A stretch of DNA of 64,000 nucleotides, from the NCBI RefSeq assembly GCF_001904745.1, contig NZ_MRCD01000016.1, positions 61,334 to 125,333 of the forward strand, read 5' to 3'. Position numbers and translations under genes: made by a program. Source of the DNA: Calothrix sp. HK-06. Its GTDB lineage: Bacteria; Cyanobacteriota; Cyanobacteriia; Cyanobacteriales; Nostocaceae. Positions 32,691 through 42,141 of this stretch are shown in pieces. The notes beneath the pieces are model-generated. The model was not told where the DNA came from. It searched no databases and saw nothing but the letters and a program-made list of their open reading frames with translations. Numbering within the stretch: position 1 is the stretch's first letter; every line of letters begins with the position of its first letter.

Positions 32691-33796
32691 TTCCATTTGT
32701 AGATTTAAGAGCGCAGTACTTAAGCATTAAAGATGAAATTGATACTGCTGTTTTGAAAGTACTCGATAGTACTCAATTTATTTTAGGAAATGAAGTAACA
32801 GCTTTAGAAGAAGAGTTTGCTACTTACTGTGATGCTGAGTCGGGTATTGCATTAAATACAGGTACTAGCGCGCTTCACTTAGCATTACTAGCAGCTGGTG
32901 TTGGTGCTGGTGATGAAGTAATTACTGTATCTTTTACTTTTGTTGCAACTGTCGCTGCAATTTGTTATACCGGCGCCACACCTGTGTTTGTAGATATTGA
33001 CCCTGTTACTTACACTATTGATGTCACACAAATTGAAAAAGCTATAACTGAACGTACTAAAGCCATTCTGCCTGTACATTTGTACGGTCAACCAGCAGAT
33101 ATGGCGCCAATTTTAGAAATTGCTCGTCGTCATGGTTTAGTGGTCATAGAAGACGCAGCACAAGCTCATGGGGCTGAGTATAAAGGGCAGCGAGTCGGTA
33201 GTATTGGTGACATTGGTTGCTTTAGCTTTTACCCTGGTAAAAATTTGGGTGCTTATGGTGAAGGAGGCATGGCAGTAACGAAAAATGCTCAATATGCTCG
33301 TACTATGCGGATGCTACGCGACTGGGGTCAAGAACGTAGATATCACCATGTGGTTAAGGGTTACAACTATCGTATGGATGGTATCCAAGGCGCTATCTTA
33401 AGGGTGAAGCTACGTTATATCGAAGCTTGGACGGAAGCTCGAAGAACCCACGCAGCACAATATAATCAACTTTTAGCAGGCGCCGTGACAACACCTACTG
33501 CTGTACCTAGCAACCGTCACGTTTACCATATCTATGCCGTGCGAGTGCAAATGCGAGAACAGCTACAGCAGGAATTAAATAATTTGGGTATTCAAACGGG
33601 TATTCACTACCCCATTCCAGTCCACCTGCAAACAGCTTACTCCGATTTAGGATACCAGTATGGTGATTTTCCCCATTCTGAAAAAGCTGCTAGAGAAGTA
33701 CTTTCGTTACCGATGTATCCTGAGCTTACTACCCCACAAGTTACCACTGTCGCCGAAAGTCTCCAGAAAATTGTTCAGGGAGTTGCAGTTGCATGA
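32687..33796 (+). CDS. DegT/DnrJ/EryC1-family sugar aminotransferase (WbpE-like)
   Basis: The 369-residue PLP enzyme has the family landmarks NTGTSALHLALLAAGVGAGD (substrate/PLP phosphate), IEDAAQAHG (PLP ring Asp/Gln) and FYPGKNLGAYGEGG with the Schiff-base lysine K185. It transfers an amino group, normally from glutamate, to a keto-sugar nucleotide; next to the Gfo/Idh oxidoreductase the 3-keto product is the likely substrate. Both ends overlap neighbours by four bases, so expression is translationally coupled. Confidence 0.93.
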   Translation: MIPFVDLRAQYLSIKDEIDTAVLKVLDSTQFILGNEVTALEEEFATYCDAESGIALNTGTSALHLALLAAGVGAGDEVITVSFTFVATVAAICYTGATPVFVDIDPVTYTIDVTQIEKAITERTKAILPVHLYGQPADMAPILEIARRHGLVVIEDAAQAHGAEYKGQRVGSIGDIGCFSFYPGKNLGAYGEGGMAVTKNAQYARTMRMLRDWGQERRYHHVVKGYNYRMDGIQGAILRVKLRYIEAWTEARRTHAAQYNQLLAGAVTTPTAVPSNRHVYHIYAVRVQMREQLQQELNNLGIQTGIHYPIPVHLQTAYSDLGYQYGDFPHSEKAAREVLSLPMYPELTTPQVTTVAESLQKIVQGVAVA

Positions 33797-34800
33797 GCGA
33801 TAACCGTCCTGGTTTAAACCCCCATCGTCTTGTTTCCCTAATGCGTCAAGCTATCGAGCGTTGTAATTTACAATTACAAAATGCGGTAGTGTTTACTGAA
33901 GGCGCCACAGGTGCTTATGCGGTTACTCCGGTAATAGCAGCAATGGCAGGTGCCTCTCATGTCTTTGCGCTCACACGTAGTAGCCGTTATGGCACTGTAG
34001 AGCAGGTAAGAGCTAATATATTTGAATTAGCCAAGATTGCTGGGGTAAGTAAATGTATAGAATTTATCACTGAAAAAAAACAAATTGATATTGCCCAAGC
34101 GGATATTATCACTAATAGTGGACATGTTCGTCCTATCAACGTCGAAATGATTGATTGGATGAAACCGAACAGCGTTATTGGATTAATGTATGAAGAATGG
34201 GAATTTAGACATGAAGATGTAGATTTAAATGCCTGTCGTCAGCGTGGAATTCAAATTGCAGGTGTAAACGAACGTCATCCATCTGTAGATGTATTTTCGT
34301 TCTTGGGAATAATGGCAGCCAAGTTGTTACTTGATGCAGGAATTTCAGTTTACACTAGCAATATTTTGTTATTGTGTGATAACCCTTTTCGTGATTTTAT
34401 TGAGCGTGGTTTAATCAAAGCAGGCGCCACTGTAGACACCGTTGATAACCTCGCTACGGCGCCAATAAATAAAAACTATGATGCGATTTTAGTGGCTTTA
34501 CAACCACAAGCAGAGCCAGTACTATCAGCAAAAGACGCAGAGCTAATTGCTAAATATTGGCCAGGCGCCTTGGTTGCTCAATATTGGGGTGATATAGATA
34601 GACCTGCTGTGTTATCTCATAATATTCCGTTGTGCCCAGAAGTAGAGCCGAAACCTGGACATATGGGTATTTTGCCATCAGCAGTTGGACCAGAGCCAAT
34701 AATTCGTTTACAAACAGGTGGGCTAAAAGCAGCAGAAGTAATATGGCGAAAACCTGGGCAGTCTAATGACCCCGAAATGAAATTTGTACAATTGCTGTGA
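33793..34800 (+). CDS. unrecognised Rossmann-like protein of the amino-sugar operon
   Basis: The 335-residue product is soluble. A Rossmann-like beginning is seen around residues 30-60 (AVVFTEGATGAYAVTPVIAA) and a second alpha/beta segment with TNSGHVRPINVEMIDWMKPN and VYTSNILLLCDNPF; the C-terminal part has GALVAQYWGDIDRP and EPKPGHMGILPSAVGPEP. This suggests a two-domain nucleotide- or cofactor-binding enzyme such as a dehydrogenase-like fold, but no catalytic motif is certain. It overlaps the aminotransferase by four bases and precedes the formyltransferase by 11, so it must act in the same sugar pathway. I cannot assign a reaction. Confidence 0.75.
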   Translation: MSDNRPGLNPHRLVSLMRQAIERCNLQLQNAVVFTEGATGAYAVTPVIAAMAGASHVFALTRSSRYGTVEQVRANIFELAKIAGVSKCIEFITEKKQIDIAQADIITNSGHVRPINVEMIDWMKPNSVIGLMYEEWEFRHEDVDLNACRQRGIQIAGVNERHPSVDVFSFLGIMAAKLLLDAGISVYTSNILLLCDNPFRDFIERGLIKAGATVDTVDNLATAPINKNYDAILVALQPQAEPVLSAKDAELIAKYWPGALVAQYWGDIDRPAVLSHNIPLCPEVEPKPGHMGILPSAVGPEPIIRLQTGGLKAAEVIWRKPGQSNDPEMKFVQLL

Positions 34801-34811
34801 GGAAGTGCTGA

Positions 34812-35783
34812 ATGGCAAATGTACTACTAATAGGTTTGGGGACGACTACTTTCACAGCTTTGGGATCTTTAATTTCCAAATGCAATGTGCTAGGGATAGT
34901 TAGAAATATTTATGATGTTAATGACCCAGTTGTTAGTCTTGCGCGAGAAAAGAATATCCCGGTATTTTCGGATACTAAGCAGCAAGAGATTAAGTCATTG
35001 ATTTTAAAATATCAGCCTGATTGTGTGGTAGTTTCTTCCTATAATCAAATTTTGCCACCTGCGCTGATTGAATTATCTACATTTATCAATGTTCATTATT
35101 CTCCCTTGCCTCAATATCGCGGTCGAGCTAACGTCAATTGGGCTATTATTAATGATGAACCTTGTGCAGCGATAAGTATTCATAAAATTTCGCCCGATTT
35201 AGATGAGGGAAATATTCTGTTTCAGCAACTGATTCCAATTTCTTTTGATGATACAGTAACTAGTATCTATGATAAGTTAAATAAAATTCAAGGGCAACAT
35301 TTAGGGGAGGTAGTTGTCAAAGCATTAAATGGCGATGAAGGAATACCACAAAATAACGCTGAAGCTACTTATTGTTGTACTCGACTTCCCGAAGATGGCG
35401 AGATTAATTGGTCGGATTCGACCAAAAACATCTACAATTTTATTAAGGCTTTAGTATTTCCTTTTCCTGGTGCTTACACTTACTTTGAAGGTAAAAAAAT
35501 AATCATTTGGCAAGCGAAACCTGTAAATAATCCCCCAATTTATGTAGGTCGTATCCCTGGTCGAGTTGTCAGCAGGTCAAAAACCGAAGGTTATGTAGAT
35601 GTGTTGACAGGAGATGGAATATTACGAATTTTAGAAGTGCAATTTGCTGGCGAAGAAAAAACCGCATCAGCGAATGTAATTAAGTCGGTCAAAAGCAGTT
35701 TAGGTTTGCAGATGACAGAATTACTCAATCGTATTCAAATTTTAGAAGAAACCATTATTAAGTTACAGGAAAATGCAAAATAA
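34812..35783 (+). CDS. formyltransferase-family protein (probable sugar N-formyltransferase)
   Basis: The 323-residue protein resembles methionyl-tRNA formyltransferase and sugar N-formyltransferases. The catalytic set is visible: N93 and H95 in FINVHYSPLPQYRGR and D131 in SPDLDEGNIL. SLLPxxRG-like substrate loop residues are present. A C-terminal domain (about 200-290) has the FPFPGAYTYFEGKKIIIWQA start common to this family. Placed between amino-sugar genes, it most likely transfers a formyl group from N10-formyl-tetrahydrofolate to an amino sugar rather than to Met-tRNA. Its end overlaps the epimerase start by 11 bases. Confidence 0.85.
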   Translation: MANVLLIGLGTTTFTALGSLISKCNVLGIVRNIYDVNDPVVSLAREKNIPVFSDTKQQEIKSLILKYQPDCVVVSSYNQILPPALIELSTFINVHYSPLPQYRGRANVNWAIINDEPCAAISIHKISPDLDEGNILFQQLIPISFDDTVTSIYDKLNKIQGQHLGEVVVKALNGDEGIPQNNAEATYCCTRLPEDGEINWSDSTKNIYNFIKALVFPFPGAYTYFEGKKIIIWQAKPVNNPPIYVGRIPGRVVSRSKTEGYVDVLTGDGILRILEVQFAGEEKTASANVIKSVKSSLGLQMTELLNRIQILEETIIKLQENAK

Positions 35784-36747
35784 ACGAATTCTCATTACAG
35801 GTGGCGCCGGATTAGTCGGTTCTCATATTGCCGATTTATTGGTAAAAGAGGGAGCTGCCGAGATTATTATCCTAGATAATTTTACACGTGGGCGCTTGGA
35901 TAACCTAGCATGGGCAAAAGAGAATGGACCGTTGGTAATTGTCGAAGGAGATATCCGTGACCAAAAGTTACTAGCAGAAGTAATGTCTGGTGTAGATGTA
36001 GTTTTTCACCAAGCAGCAATTCGTATTACCCAATGTGCCCAAGAACCACGTTTAGCATTAGAAGTTCTTGCTGATGGAACTTTTAATGTTTTAGAGGCAG
36101 CAGTCAACGCTGGTGTAAAAAAGGTAGTCGCAGCTTCTTCGGCATCAATATATGGAATGGCAGAGGTGTTCCCTACTACCGAATCACATCACCCTTATGA
36201 CAACCGCACCATATACGGTGCCGCTAAAACCTTTAATGAAGGCTTGTTACGCAGTTTCCATGATATGTATGGATTAGATTACGTAGCATTGCGTTACTTC
36301 AACGTCTATGGCCCACGTATGGATATTTACGGTGTTTACACTGAAGTATTGATTCGCTGGATGGAGCGCATTGCCGCAGGTCAGGCGCCTTTGATTTTTG
36401 GTGATGGCAGGCAAACAATGGACTTTGTATATATTGAAGACATTGCTAGAGCAAATATATTAGCAGCAAAATCTGATGTTACTGATGAAGTATTTAATGT
36501 TGCGAGTGGTGTGGAAAGCAGCCTTAATGACTTAGCTTATAGTTTGGCAAAGGTAATGGGGTCAGATTTGGAGCCAGAATATGGCCCAGAGCGTAAAGTT
36601 AATCCTGTCGCGCGTCGATTAGCGGATGTAAGTAAAGCCAAGAATTTAATCGGCTTTGAAGCAGAAGTATCTTTAGAAGAAGGTTTGGAAAAATTGGTTA
36701 ATTGGTGGCGTTCTCAAAAGCAAGCAAAGGAAACTAGCAATGTCTGA
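35773..36747 (+). CDS. NAD-dependent sugar epimerase/dehydratase (SDR)
   Basis: An extended short-chain dehydrogenase of 324 residues: NAD-binding GGAGLVGSH (10-18), the catalytic Y148-xxx-K152 pair (IYGAAK), the ASSASIYG strand with Ser near 123-125, RYFNVYGPRMD and DFVYIEDIARA. This is typical of UDP-glucose 4-epimerase-like enzymes acting on nucleotide sugars. In this operon it probably epimerises the amino-sugar or its precursor. It overlaps the flanking genes by 11 and 8 bases. Confidence 0.9.
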   Translation: MQNKRILITGGAGLVGSHIADLLVKEGAAEIIILDNFTRGRLDNLAWAKENGPLVIVEGDIRDQKLLAEVMSGVDVVFHQAAIRITQCAQEPRLALEVLADGTFNVLEAAVNAGVKKVVAASSASIYGMAEVFPTTESHHPYDNRTIYGAAKTFNEGLLRSFHDMYGLDYVALRYFNVYGPRMDIYGVYTEVLIRWMERIAAGQAPLIFGDGRQTMDFVYIEDIARANILAAKSDVTDEVFNVASGVESSLNDLAYSLAKVMGSDLEPEYGPERKVNPVARRLADVSKAKNLIGFEAEVSLEEGLEKLVNWWRSQKQAKETSNV

Positions 36748-37954
36748 AAGTATAAAAAATATTACCCAAAATATAGCTATTGCTAAACCTTGGTTGGGAG
36801 AAGCAGAGGCAAATGCAGCTTCCCGTGCAATTATGTCTGGCTGGGTAACTCAAGGCCCCGAAGTTGCTGCATTCGAGCAAGAATTTGCAGCTTACGTAGG
36901 CGCCAGTCACGCTTGCGCTGTCTCTAATTGCACCACAGCATTACATCTAGCTTTGTTAGCAGTTGGTGTACAACCAGGTGACGAGGTAATTACCGTCAGT
37001 CATTCCTATATAGCTACAGCTAACAGTATTCGTTACTGTGGTGCAGTGCCAGTGTTTGTGGATATTGAGCCACAGACATTTAATATTAACCCTTTATTGA
37101 TTAACGATGTAATTAGCGAGCGTACCCGTGCGATTTTAGTAGTTCACCAAATGGGGATGCCATGCGACCTCAAAGCCATTTTAGACATTGCCAAGCAACA
37201 TGGATTACCAGTAATTGAAGATGCAGCTTGTGCAATAGGTAGTGAAATTTTATGGGATGGGCAATGGGAGAAAATTGGCAAACCTCACGGGGATATTGCT
37301 TGCTTTTCTTTTCACCCTCGTAAAGTAATTACCACAGGTGACGGTGGCATGATTACTACCAATAATTCAGAATATGACAAACAATTTCGTCTGTGGCGCC
37401 AGCATGGAATGAGCGTTCCCGACACCGTGCGTCACGGCGCCAAACAGGTAATATTTGAGTCATATCCAATGTTGGGTTATAACTACCGCATGACCGATAT
37501 TCAAGCTGCGGTAGGACGCGAACAACTCAAACGCTTACCAGAAATTGTGGAAAGGCGCCGTTATTTGGCACAAAGGTATGAGGAAATGTTGGCTGATGTC
37601 GTGGGATTGAAATTACCAAGCGAGCCAACACGGGCAAAAAGTAACTGGCAAAGTTTTTGTGTCAGGTTGCCAGAGAAATGTAACCAAAGTCAGGTAATGC
37701 AGGTACTGTTAGATGCTGGAGTATCTACACGTCGGGGGATAATGTGCGCTCACAGGGAATTGGCTTATCAAATTGAGAGTTGGTCTTGTGGAGTTAAGCA
37801 GAAGGATTGTGAGTGTGAAGCAGGAAGTTGTAAACTACTGACTGAAAGTGAGCAAGCACAGGAGAGAGCAATTATTTTGCCACTGTTTCATCAAATGAGT
37901 CAGGAAGAACAAAATGGGGTGGTTGAGGTTCTTAAAACAGCTTGTCAGGTTTAA
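36740..37954 (+). CDS. second DegT/DnrJ/EryC1-family aminotransferase, Cys-rich insert
   Basis: The 404-residue PLP enzyme shows NCTTALHLALLAVGVQPGDE, IEDAACAIGSE and FHPRKVITTGDGG with the Schiff-base lysine K195. It ends the six-gene sugar operon and overlaps the epimerase by eight bases. Odd feature: near the C-terminus a short insert carries four cysteines in 15 residues (C350, C357, C359, C364; CGVKQKDCECEAGSCK), which could bind a metal. Two DegT enzymes in one operon imply two amination steps, on one diamino sugar or on two sugars. This gene holds the last GGCGCC sites (37395, 37436, 37554) before a 16-kb stretch without any. Confidence 0.9.
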   Translation: MSESIKNITQNIAIAKPWLGEAEANAASRAIMSGWVTQGPEVAAFEQEFAAYVGASHACAVSNCTTALHLALLAVGVQPGDEVITVSHSYIATANSIRYCGAVPVFVDIEPQTFNINPLLINDVISERTRAILVVHQMGMPCDLKAILDIAKQHGLPVIEDAACAIGSEILWDGQWEKIGKPHGDIACFSFHPRKVITTGDGGMITTNNSEYDKQFRLWRQHGMSVPDTVRHGAKQVIFESYPMLGYNYRMTDIQAAVGREQLKRLPEIVERRRYLAQRYEEMLADVVGLKLPSEPTRAKSNWQSFCVRLPEKCNQSQVMQVLLDAGVSTRRGIMCAHRELAYQIESWSCGVKQKDCECEAGSCKLLTESEQAQERAIILPLFHQMSQEEQNGVVEVLKTACQV

Positions 37955-38113
37955 ATGTAATGTCTAACTTCATAAATTAATATTCATTCAAGAATTCAAA
38001 AAGTTGGGGTGAACACTTGTAGCTTTTTGATAAATGCAAAAAGTTTGTAGCGTGCATACTGATACTTTATAGAGTTAGCAAAATTTAGCAAGAGTTACCA
38101 ACATAAGAATTTT

Positions 38114-39772
38114 ATGGAGAAAACAATTAACGACACACTTAGCCTTTGGCGTGAAGAAGGTAGTCGCCAAATACCTCAAAATTTTGAGGTATTTCGTAGC
38201 TTAGTAGTACAAGCACAAGAATTTGCATATAACGGCAAGTATGATGCAGCAGCCGTGTATGCACAGACTGCTGCTCTTAATGCTCGAAATAAACATTGTG
38301 GTCTTTTTGTTAGCCAAGAACTTGAGCATATTCTTTTAATGATCGGAAGAAAAGCCATACAAAGCAACTTTTCTCCTTGTAAAAGTATATCATTGCCTAC
38401 AAAACCAAGGAATATATTACATGTTTCTACAAATGTTTCGACGTATAGTGGAATTCCAAGATTGATTCGCCGTTGGATTCAACAGGATACTGAGCGAACA
38501 CACTCATTAGCTTTAACGAGCCAAGCACCAGACGTGATACCGGAAATTTTGAGAGATGCTGTTCTCAACAATCAAGGTAAGATACACATCATAAACCAAA
38601 GAACTAAGAGTATTGTCGCTCGATCTAAAAGATTAAGGGAAATAGCATCTGTAGCAGACATTGTTGTGCTACACGCATGGGAGTACGATGTCATCCCCAC
38701 CATTGCATTTGCTAATAAAGAGCAATTTCCACCAGTTATATATGTTAATCACGGTGATCACTGGTTTTGGCTAGGATCCTCGGTTAGCGATGTGATTGCT
38801 AATCTCCGTGAATCTGGTATGCGTCTGTCACAACAACGCAGAAACATTGAGCCAGAGCGGAATATGCTCCTGCCAACAGTTTTGGAACCTGCATCCAGAG
38901 TACTTTCCCGCAAAGAAGCAAAGCGAAAGCTTGGTATTGATGAAAACAGTATCTTACTGCTCTCTATTGCTAGAGCAGATAAATACAAAACTATTGATGG
39001 AGTCAGTTTTGCAGATGCACACCTTCCATTGCTCAAACAAAACGACCGAGCTATATTGCTGGTTATTGGTCCAGGTGAGCGAGAAAACTGGTCAAAAGCT
39101 ATCGAACAAACACAAGGGCGAATCAGGGTCTTGGGTCAAACTGAAAATACCGCCATCTTCTACCAAGCCGCCGACATTTATGTGGATTCGTTTCCCTTCG
39201 TTTCAATTACATCGTTGTTGGAAGCTGGAAGCTATGGAGTCCCTTTAGTAAATCGCTTTAATTACTCTGATGCCTGTGAAATAATGGCTGCTGATATGCC
39301 TGGTTTGAACGGCAATCTAATTTGCGTGCGAGATTTGCAAGAATACACGGCAGTTCTATCGCGTTTGATTGAAGATGAGGAACTCAGACTGTCTCTTGGG
39401 GAAGCAACCAAGAGAAAAATAGTAGAGACACACATGGGAAGCAATTGGCTACATTCTTTAGAAAATGTATACACGCACGCTGTTACTTTGCCCAGAATCA
39501 ATTTTAGAGCAGTCGCTACGGATAAAATGTTTCTTGGTGAACCTGATCTATTTTATCACCGCATTTTTGATTCGGAAGGGGAAACAAGTGCGGATCTATC
39601 ACTTGCGATGTATTTAAGATTTTTGCCATTAGATGAGCGGTTGCGTTTTTGGACTAAACTTGTCAAAAAGTATTCTTTTCGGGGGGGAAGACTCAATCTT
39701 TGGCTTGGGACTTGGCTGCCAGAGTCTTCTCTTCATTATTACTCTCGTTTACGTTCTTTTCTATCATTCTAG
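38114..39772 (+). CDS. glycosyltransferase (GT4-like) with N- and C-terminal extensions
   Basis: The 552-residue protein has a helical start (about 1-85), then a GT-B N-domain (NILHVSTNVSTYSGIPRLIR, VYVNHGDHWFWLG), and a GT-B C-domain (LLLSIARADKYKTIDGV, VIGPGERENW, RVLGQTENTAIFYQAADIYVD, SLLEAGSYGVPLV). The tail (about 450-552) is unusual in length. Donor and acceptor are unknown. First gene of the block 38.1-52.6 kb that lacks GGCGCC. Confidence 0.82.
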   Translation: MEKTINDTLSLWREEGSRQIPQNFEVFRSLVVQAQEFAYNGKYDAAAVYAQTAALNARNKHCGLFVSQELEHILLMIGRKAIQSNFSPCKSISLPTKPRNILHVSTNVSTYSGIPRLIRRWIQQDTERTHSLALTSQAPDVIPEILRDAVLNNQGKIHIINQRTKSIVARSKRLREIASVADIVVLHAWEYDVIPTIAFANKEQFPPVIYVNHGDHWFWLGSSVSDVIANLRESGMRLSQQRRNIEPERNMLLPTVLEPASRVLSRKEAKRKLGIDENSILLLSIARADKYKTIDGVSFADAHLPLLKQNDRAILLVIGPGERENWSKAIEQTQGRIRVLGQTENTAIFYQAADIYVDSFPFVSITSLLEAGSYGVPLVNRFNYSDACEIMAADMPGLNGNLICVRDLQEYTAVLSRLIEDEELRLSLGEATKRKIVETHMGSNWLHSLENVYTHAVTLPRINFRAVATDKMFLGEPDLFYHRIFDSEGETSADLSLAMYLRFLPLDERLRFWTKLVKKYSFRGGRLNLWLGTWLPESSLHYYSRLRSFLSF

Positions 39773-39793
39773 TTTTTAGAGGATCTTGAAATT

Positions 39794-41041
39794 ATGAATA
39801 TTTTAATCTCTATTGACAATCTAGGAATAGGAGGAGCACAAAAATTTGTGCTTAGATTAGCACAAGCTCTTTCTCAAAAACATCATGTTTATATTTTTAG
39901 TCACGCAAATTATAAACAGAAAATACAAGAATCAATATTCATCGCTCAATTACCACCTGGTATCAAAACTATATACTTTCCGTTTATATTACATTTGATA
40001 AAATGGCTGGCGTTCAAAATAGATCACTTAATTCTAGATAGGCTTAAAATCAACTTAAGCCTATGTCAAATCATTACGATTTGGTTCTTTAAGAAAGAAA
40101 TATTTCGACACAATATAGATATTATTAACAGCCATCTTTTCTACTCAGATTGTATTGCAGTAAATGCCTTATCAAATTCTCAAATTCCAATAATCGCAAC
40201 CGATCATGGTGACTATCGTAACGTCACCCAGTATGGAGATTATACTTGGGATGAAGTTTTCACTATGCTAAATCAAGTTGATGCAATAATTTACCCTTGT
40301 CGATATAACGCTCAAGATATATCTAAAAAAATAGGAAATATTAAAGCAATACAAGAAATAATCTATTATGGTCTTTCTAGCGAAAATATAGAAACCTATC
40401 TTGAATATCCAAGGCAAAAATTGGGAATATCAGAGGAAGCCTTTATTTTCGGCATGGTTGCAAGAGGAATACCGGAAAAAGGTTGGTTTGAAGCAATCCA
40501 AGCATTTGATTTACTAACAAAATCAGCGAAGGAGAGAGAAATACATCTAATTATTGTTGGAGGCGGTGATTATTTATCTTCACTACAGGAACATTCGGAA
40601 ATCAAATCGATGAGGAATATCCACTTTGTTGGATATTGTTTAGATCCAAGTTACTGGATTCGATCCTTTAATGTAGGGCTTCTACCAACTTATTTAATTG
40701 GTGAGAGCCTACCTAACTCAATTATCGAATATTTAGCTTTAAGCAAACCAGTAATTGCAACAGAAGTAGGTGGTATTCCTGAAATGATGATTAATGATGG
40801 AAAAATACCAGGATTTCTTGTTAGCTTAAATGAAGACGGGAAAGCGGATGTATCTATGATAGTAAATGCCATGCTAACGTATATTAATGACAGCAGCTTG
40901 CTAAAAAAACACTCATACATTGCTCAAGAAAGCTTTAAAAAATTCAAAATGCAAGCGTGTGTTGATGCCTACGAGCTTTTATTTGAGAAAATTTTGAGTC
41001 ATGCTTCTTCCATTTCTAATGGCAACTGCACAGCACATTAG
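39794..41041 (+). CDS. glycosyltransferase family 4
   Basis: The 415-residue protein begins ILISIDNLGIGGAQKFVLRL, the classic GT4 start with a GG loop, and has the C-domain motifs FGMVARGIPEKGWFEAIQAF, LIIVGGG, HFVGYC and GESLPNSIIEYLALSKPVIA carrying the E-x7-E donor-binding pair. It is AT-rich and lies 21 bases after the previous glycosyltransferase, so co-transcribed. Sugar specificity is not predictable. Confidence 0.9.
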   Translation: MNILISIDNLGIGGAQKFVLRLAQALSQKHHVYIFSHANYKQKIQESIFIAQLPPGIKTIYFPFILHLIKWLAFKIDHLILDRLKINLSLCQIITIWFFKKEIFRHNIDIINSHLFYSDCIAVNALSNSQIPIIATDHGDYRNVTQYGDYTWDEVFTMLNQVDAIIYPCRYNAQDISKKIGNIKAIQEIIYYGLSSENIETYLEYPRQKLGISEEAFIFGMVARGIPEKGWFEAIQAFDLLTKSAKEREIHLIIVGGGDYLSSLQEHSEIKSMRNIHFVGYCLDPSYWIRSFNVGLLPTYLIGESLPNSIIEYLALSKPVIATEVGGIPEMMINDGKIPGFLVSLNEDGKADVSMIVNAMLTYINDSSLLKKHSYIAQESFKKFKMQACVDAYELLFEKILSHASSISNGNCTAH

Positions 41042-41101
41042 TTTCAGTTATTTAGATGAAGTATATCATCCACTCAATATATATAATTGTATCCAATCAA
41101 C

Positions 41102-42127
41102 ATGCAACTAACAGTAATTATTCCCGCCTACAATCGCCCTAAGATGCTAGCTCAAGCATTAGAATCCCTACGATGGCAAACTTACAAAGATTTTATTGTC
41201 ATTGTTTGCGATGATGCTTCAACCGAGAATCTCAAAGAGGTAATAGACAAATTTCTAGATTTAAAGATTGAACATCACCGTTTTGAAGTTAATGCGGGTC
41301 AGTTTGGAAATGCCATGCGTGGTATGGAATTTTGTCAAACAACTTTTGTGAAATATTTAGACAGTGATGATCTACTTTTCCCAGATGCTTTAGAAAGGCA
41401 AGTCAAAGCTCTACAAGACAACAAAAATGCAGCGATTTGTCTAGGAGGAATATTGGAGTTTGAGGAAATTGAAGAACAGAATAAAGTCAACTTATTCAAT
41501 TATTCTGTACCTTATGTTCCTGAATCCAGAGCTAAAGGACAGTGGGCAAGACTTGAAGAATTTAGAGGCTCTAATCCTAGTGCTTCTATGTATCGTACAG
41601 AGTTATTTCGCAACCTTGGAGGCTTTAACACTGGTCTTGTTGGCATAGCAGATTGGGAGATATGTGTTGCTTTGTCCTCAAAATATCCTGTTGTCGCCGT
41701 TAATGTCCCCATTTGTGCTTATCGTCTCCATGCTGCTCAGATAACAAAAAAATATGTTATTAATTCAGGTGGTGTTTGTATGAAAGATGTCTTTTGGCTG
41801 ACTTCAAAAGCTAACCCTTATCGAGAGAGGCTAGGTCTTCCATTATCTCAACAGTTTTTTTTGCGACTGAATGAATGTTGGGTTAACTTGCGGGCAGTTC
41901 TTTCATCAGAAGATAAATTTTTAACAATAAAAAAATGGCTAGATATTGTTGCCTTAAATAAAATGCTTTTGCCATTTATTTTTGCTTTTCCCTGGTTTGT
42001 AACTATAAAAGTTTTGCGAAAGCCAAAAGTGCAAAGAGGGGCATCTAACAATCTAAACATGGAAAAATATAAGGATTATATCTGCTCAATCCTATTTAAT
42101 GAAAAGTCAGTTAGTTTATCAAATTGA
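41102..42127 (+). CDS. glycosyltransferase family 2
   Basis: From ATG 41102 the product is 341 residues and begins MQLTVIIPAYNRPKMLAQAL, a typical GT-A start; VCDDASTENL (first Asp motif), YLDSDDLLFPDAL (DxD-like motif binding the metal and nucleotide sugar) and RGSNPSASMYRTELFRNLGG follow. The C-terminal end has a hydrophobic stretch (about 285-310) that may associate with the membrane. The frame also reads five codons upstream to a TTG, which I do not favour. Confidence 0.88.
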   Translation: MQLTVIIPAYNRPKMLAQALESLRWQTYKDFIVIVCDDASTENLKEVIDKFLDLKIEHHRFEVNAGQFGNAMRGMEFCQTTFVKYLDSDDLLFPDALERQVKALQDNKNAAICLGGILEFEEIEEQNKVNLFNYSVPYVPESRAKGQWARLEEFRGSNPSASMYRTELFRNLGGFNTGLVGIADWEICVALSSKYPVVAVNVPICAYRLHAAQITKKYVINSGGVCMKDVFWLTSKANPYRERLGLPLSQQFFLRLNECWVNLRAVLSSEDKFLTIKKWLDIVALNKMLLPFIFAFPWFVTIKVLRKPKVQRGASNNLNMEKYKDYICSILFNEKSVSLSN

Positions 42128-42141
42128 ATTAGTATTTACGA

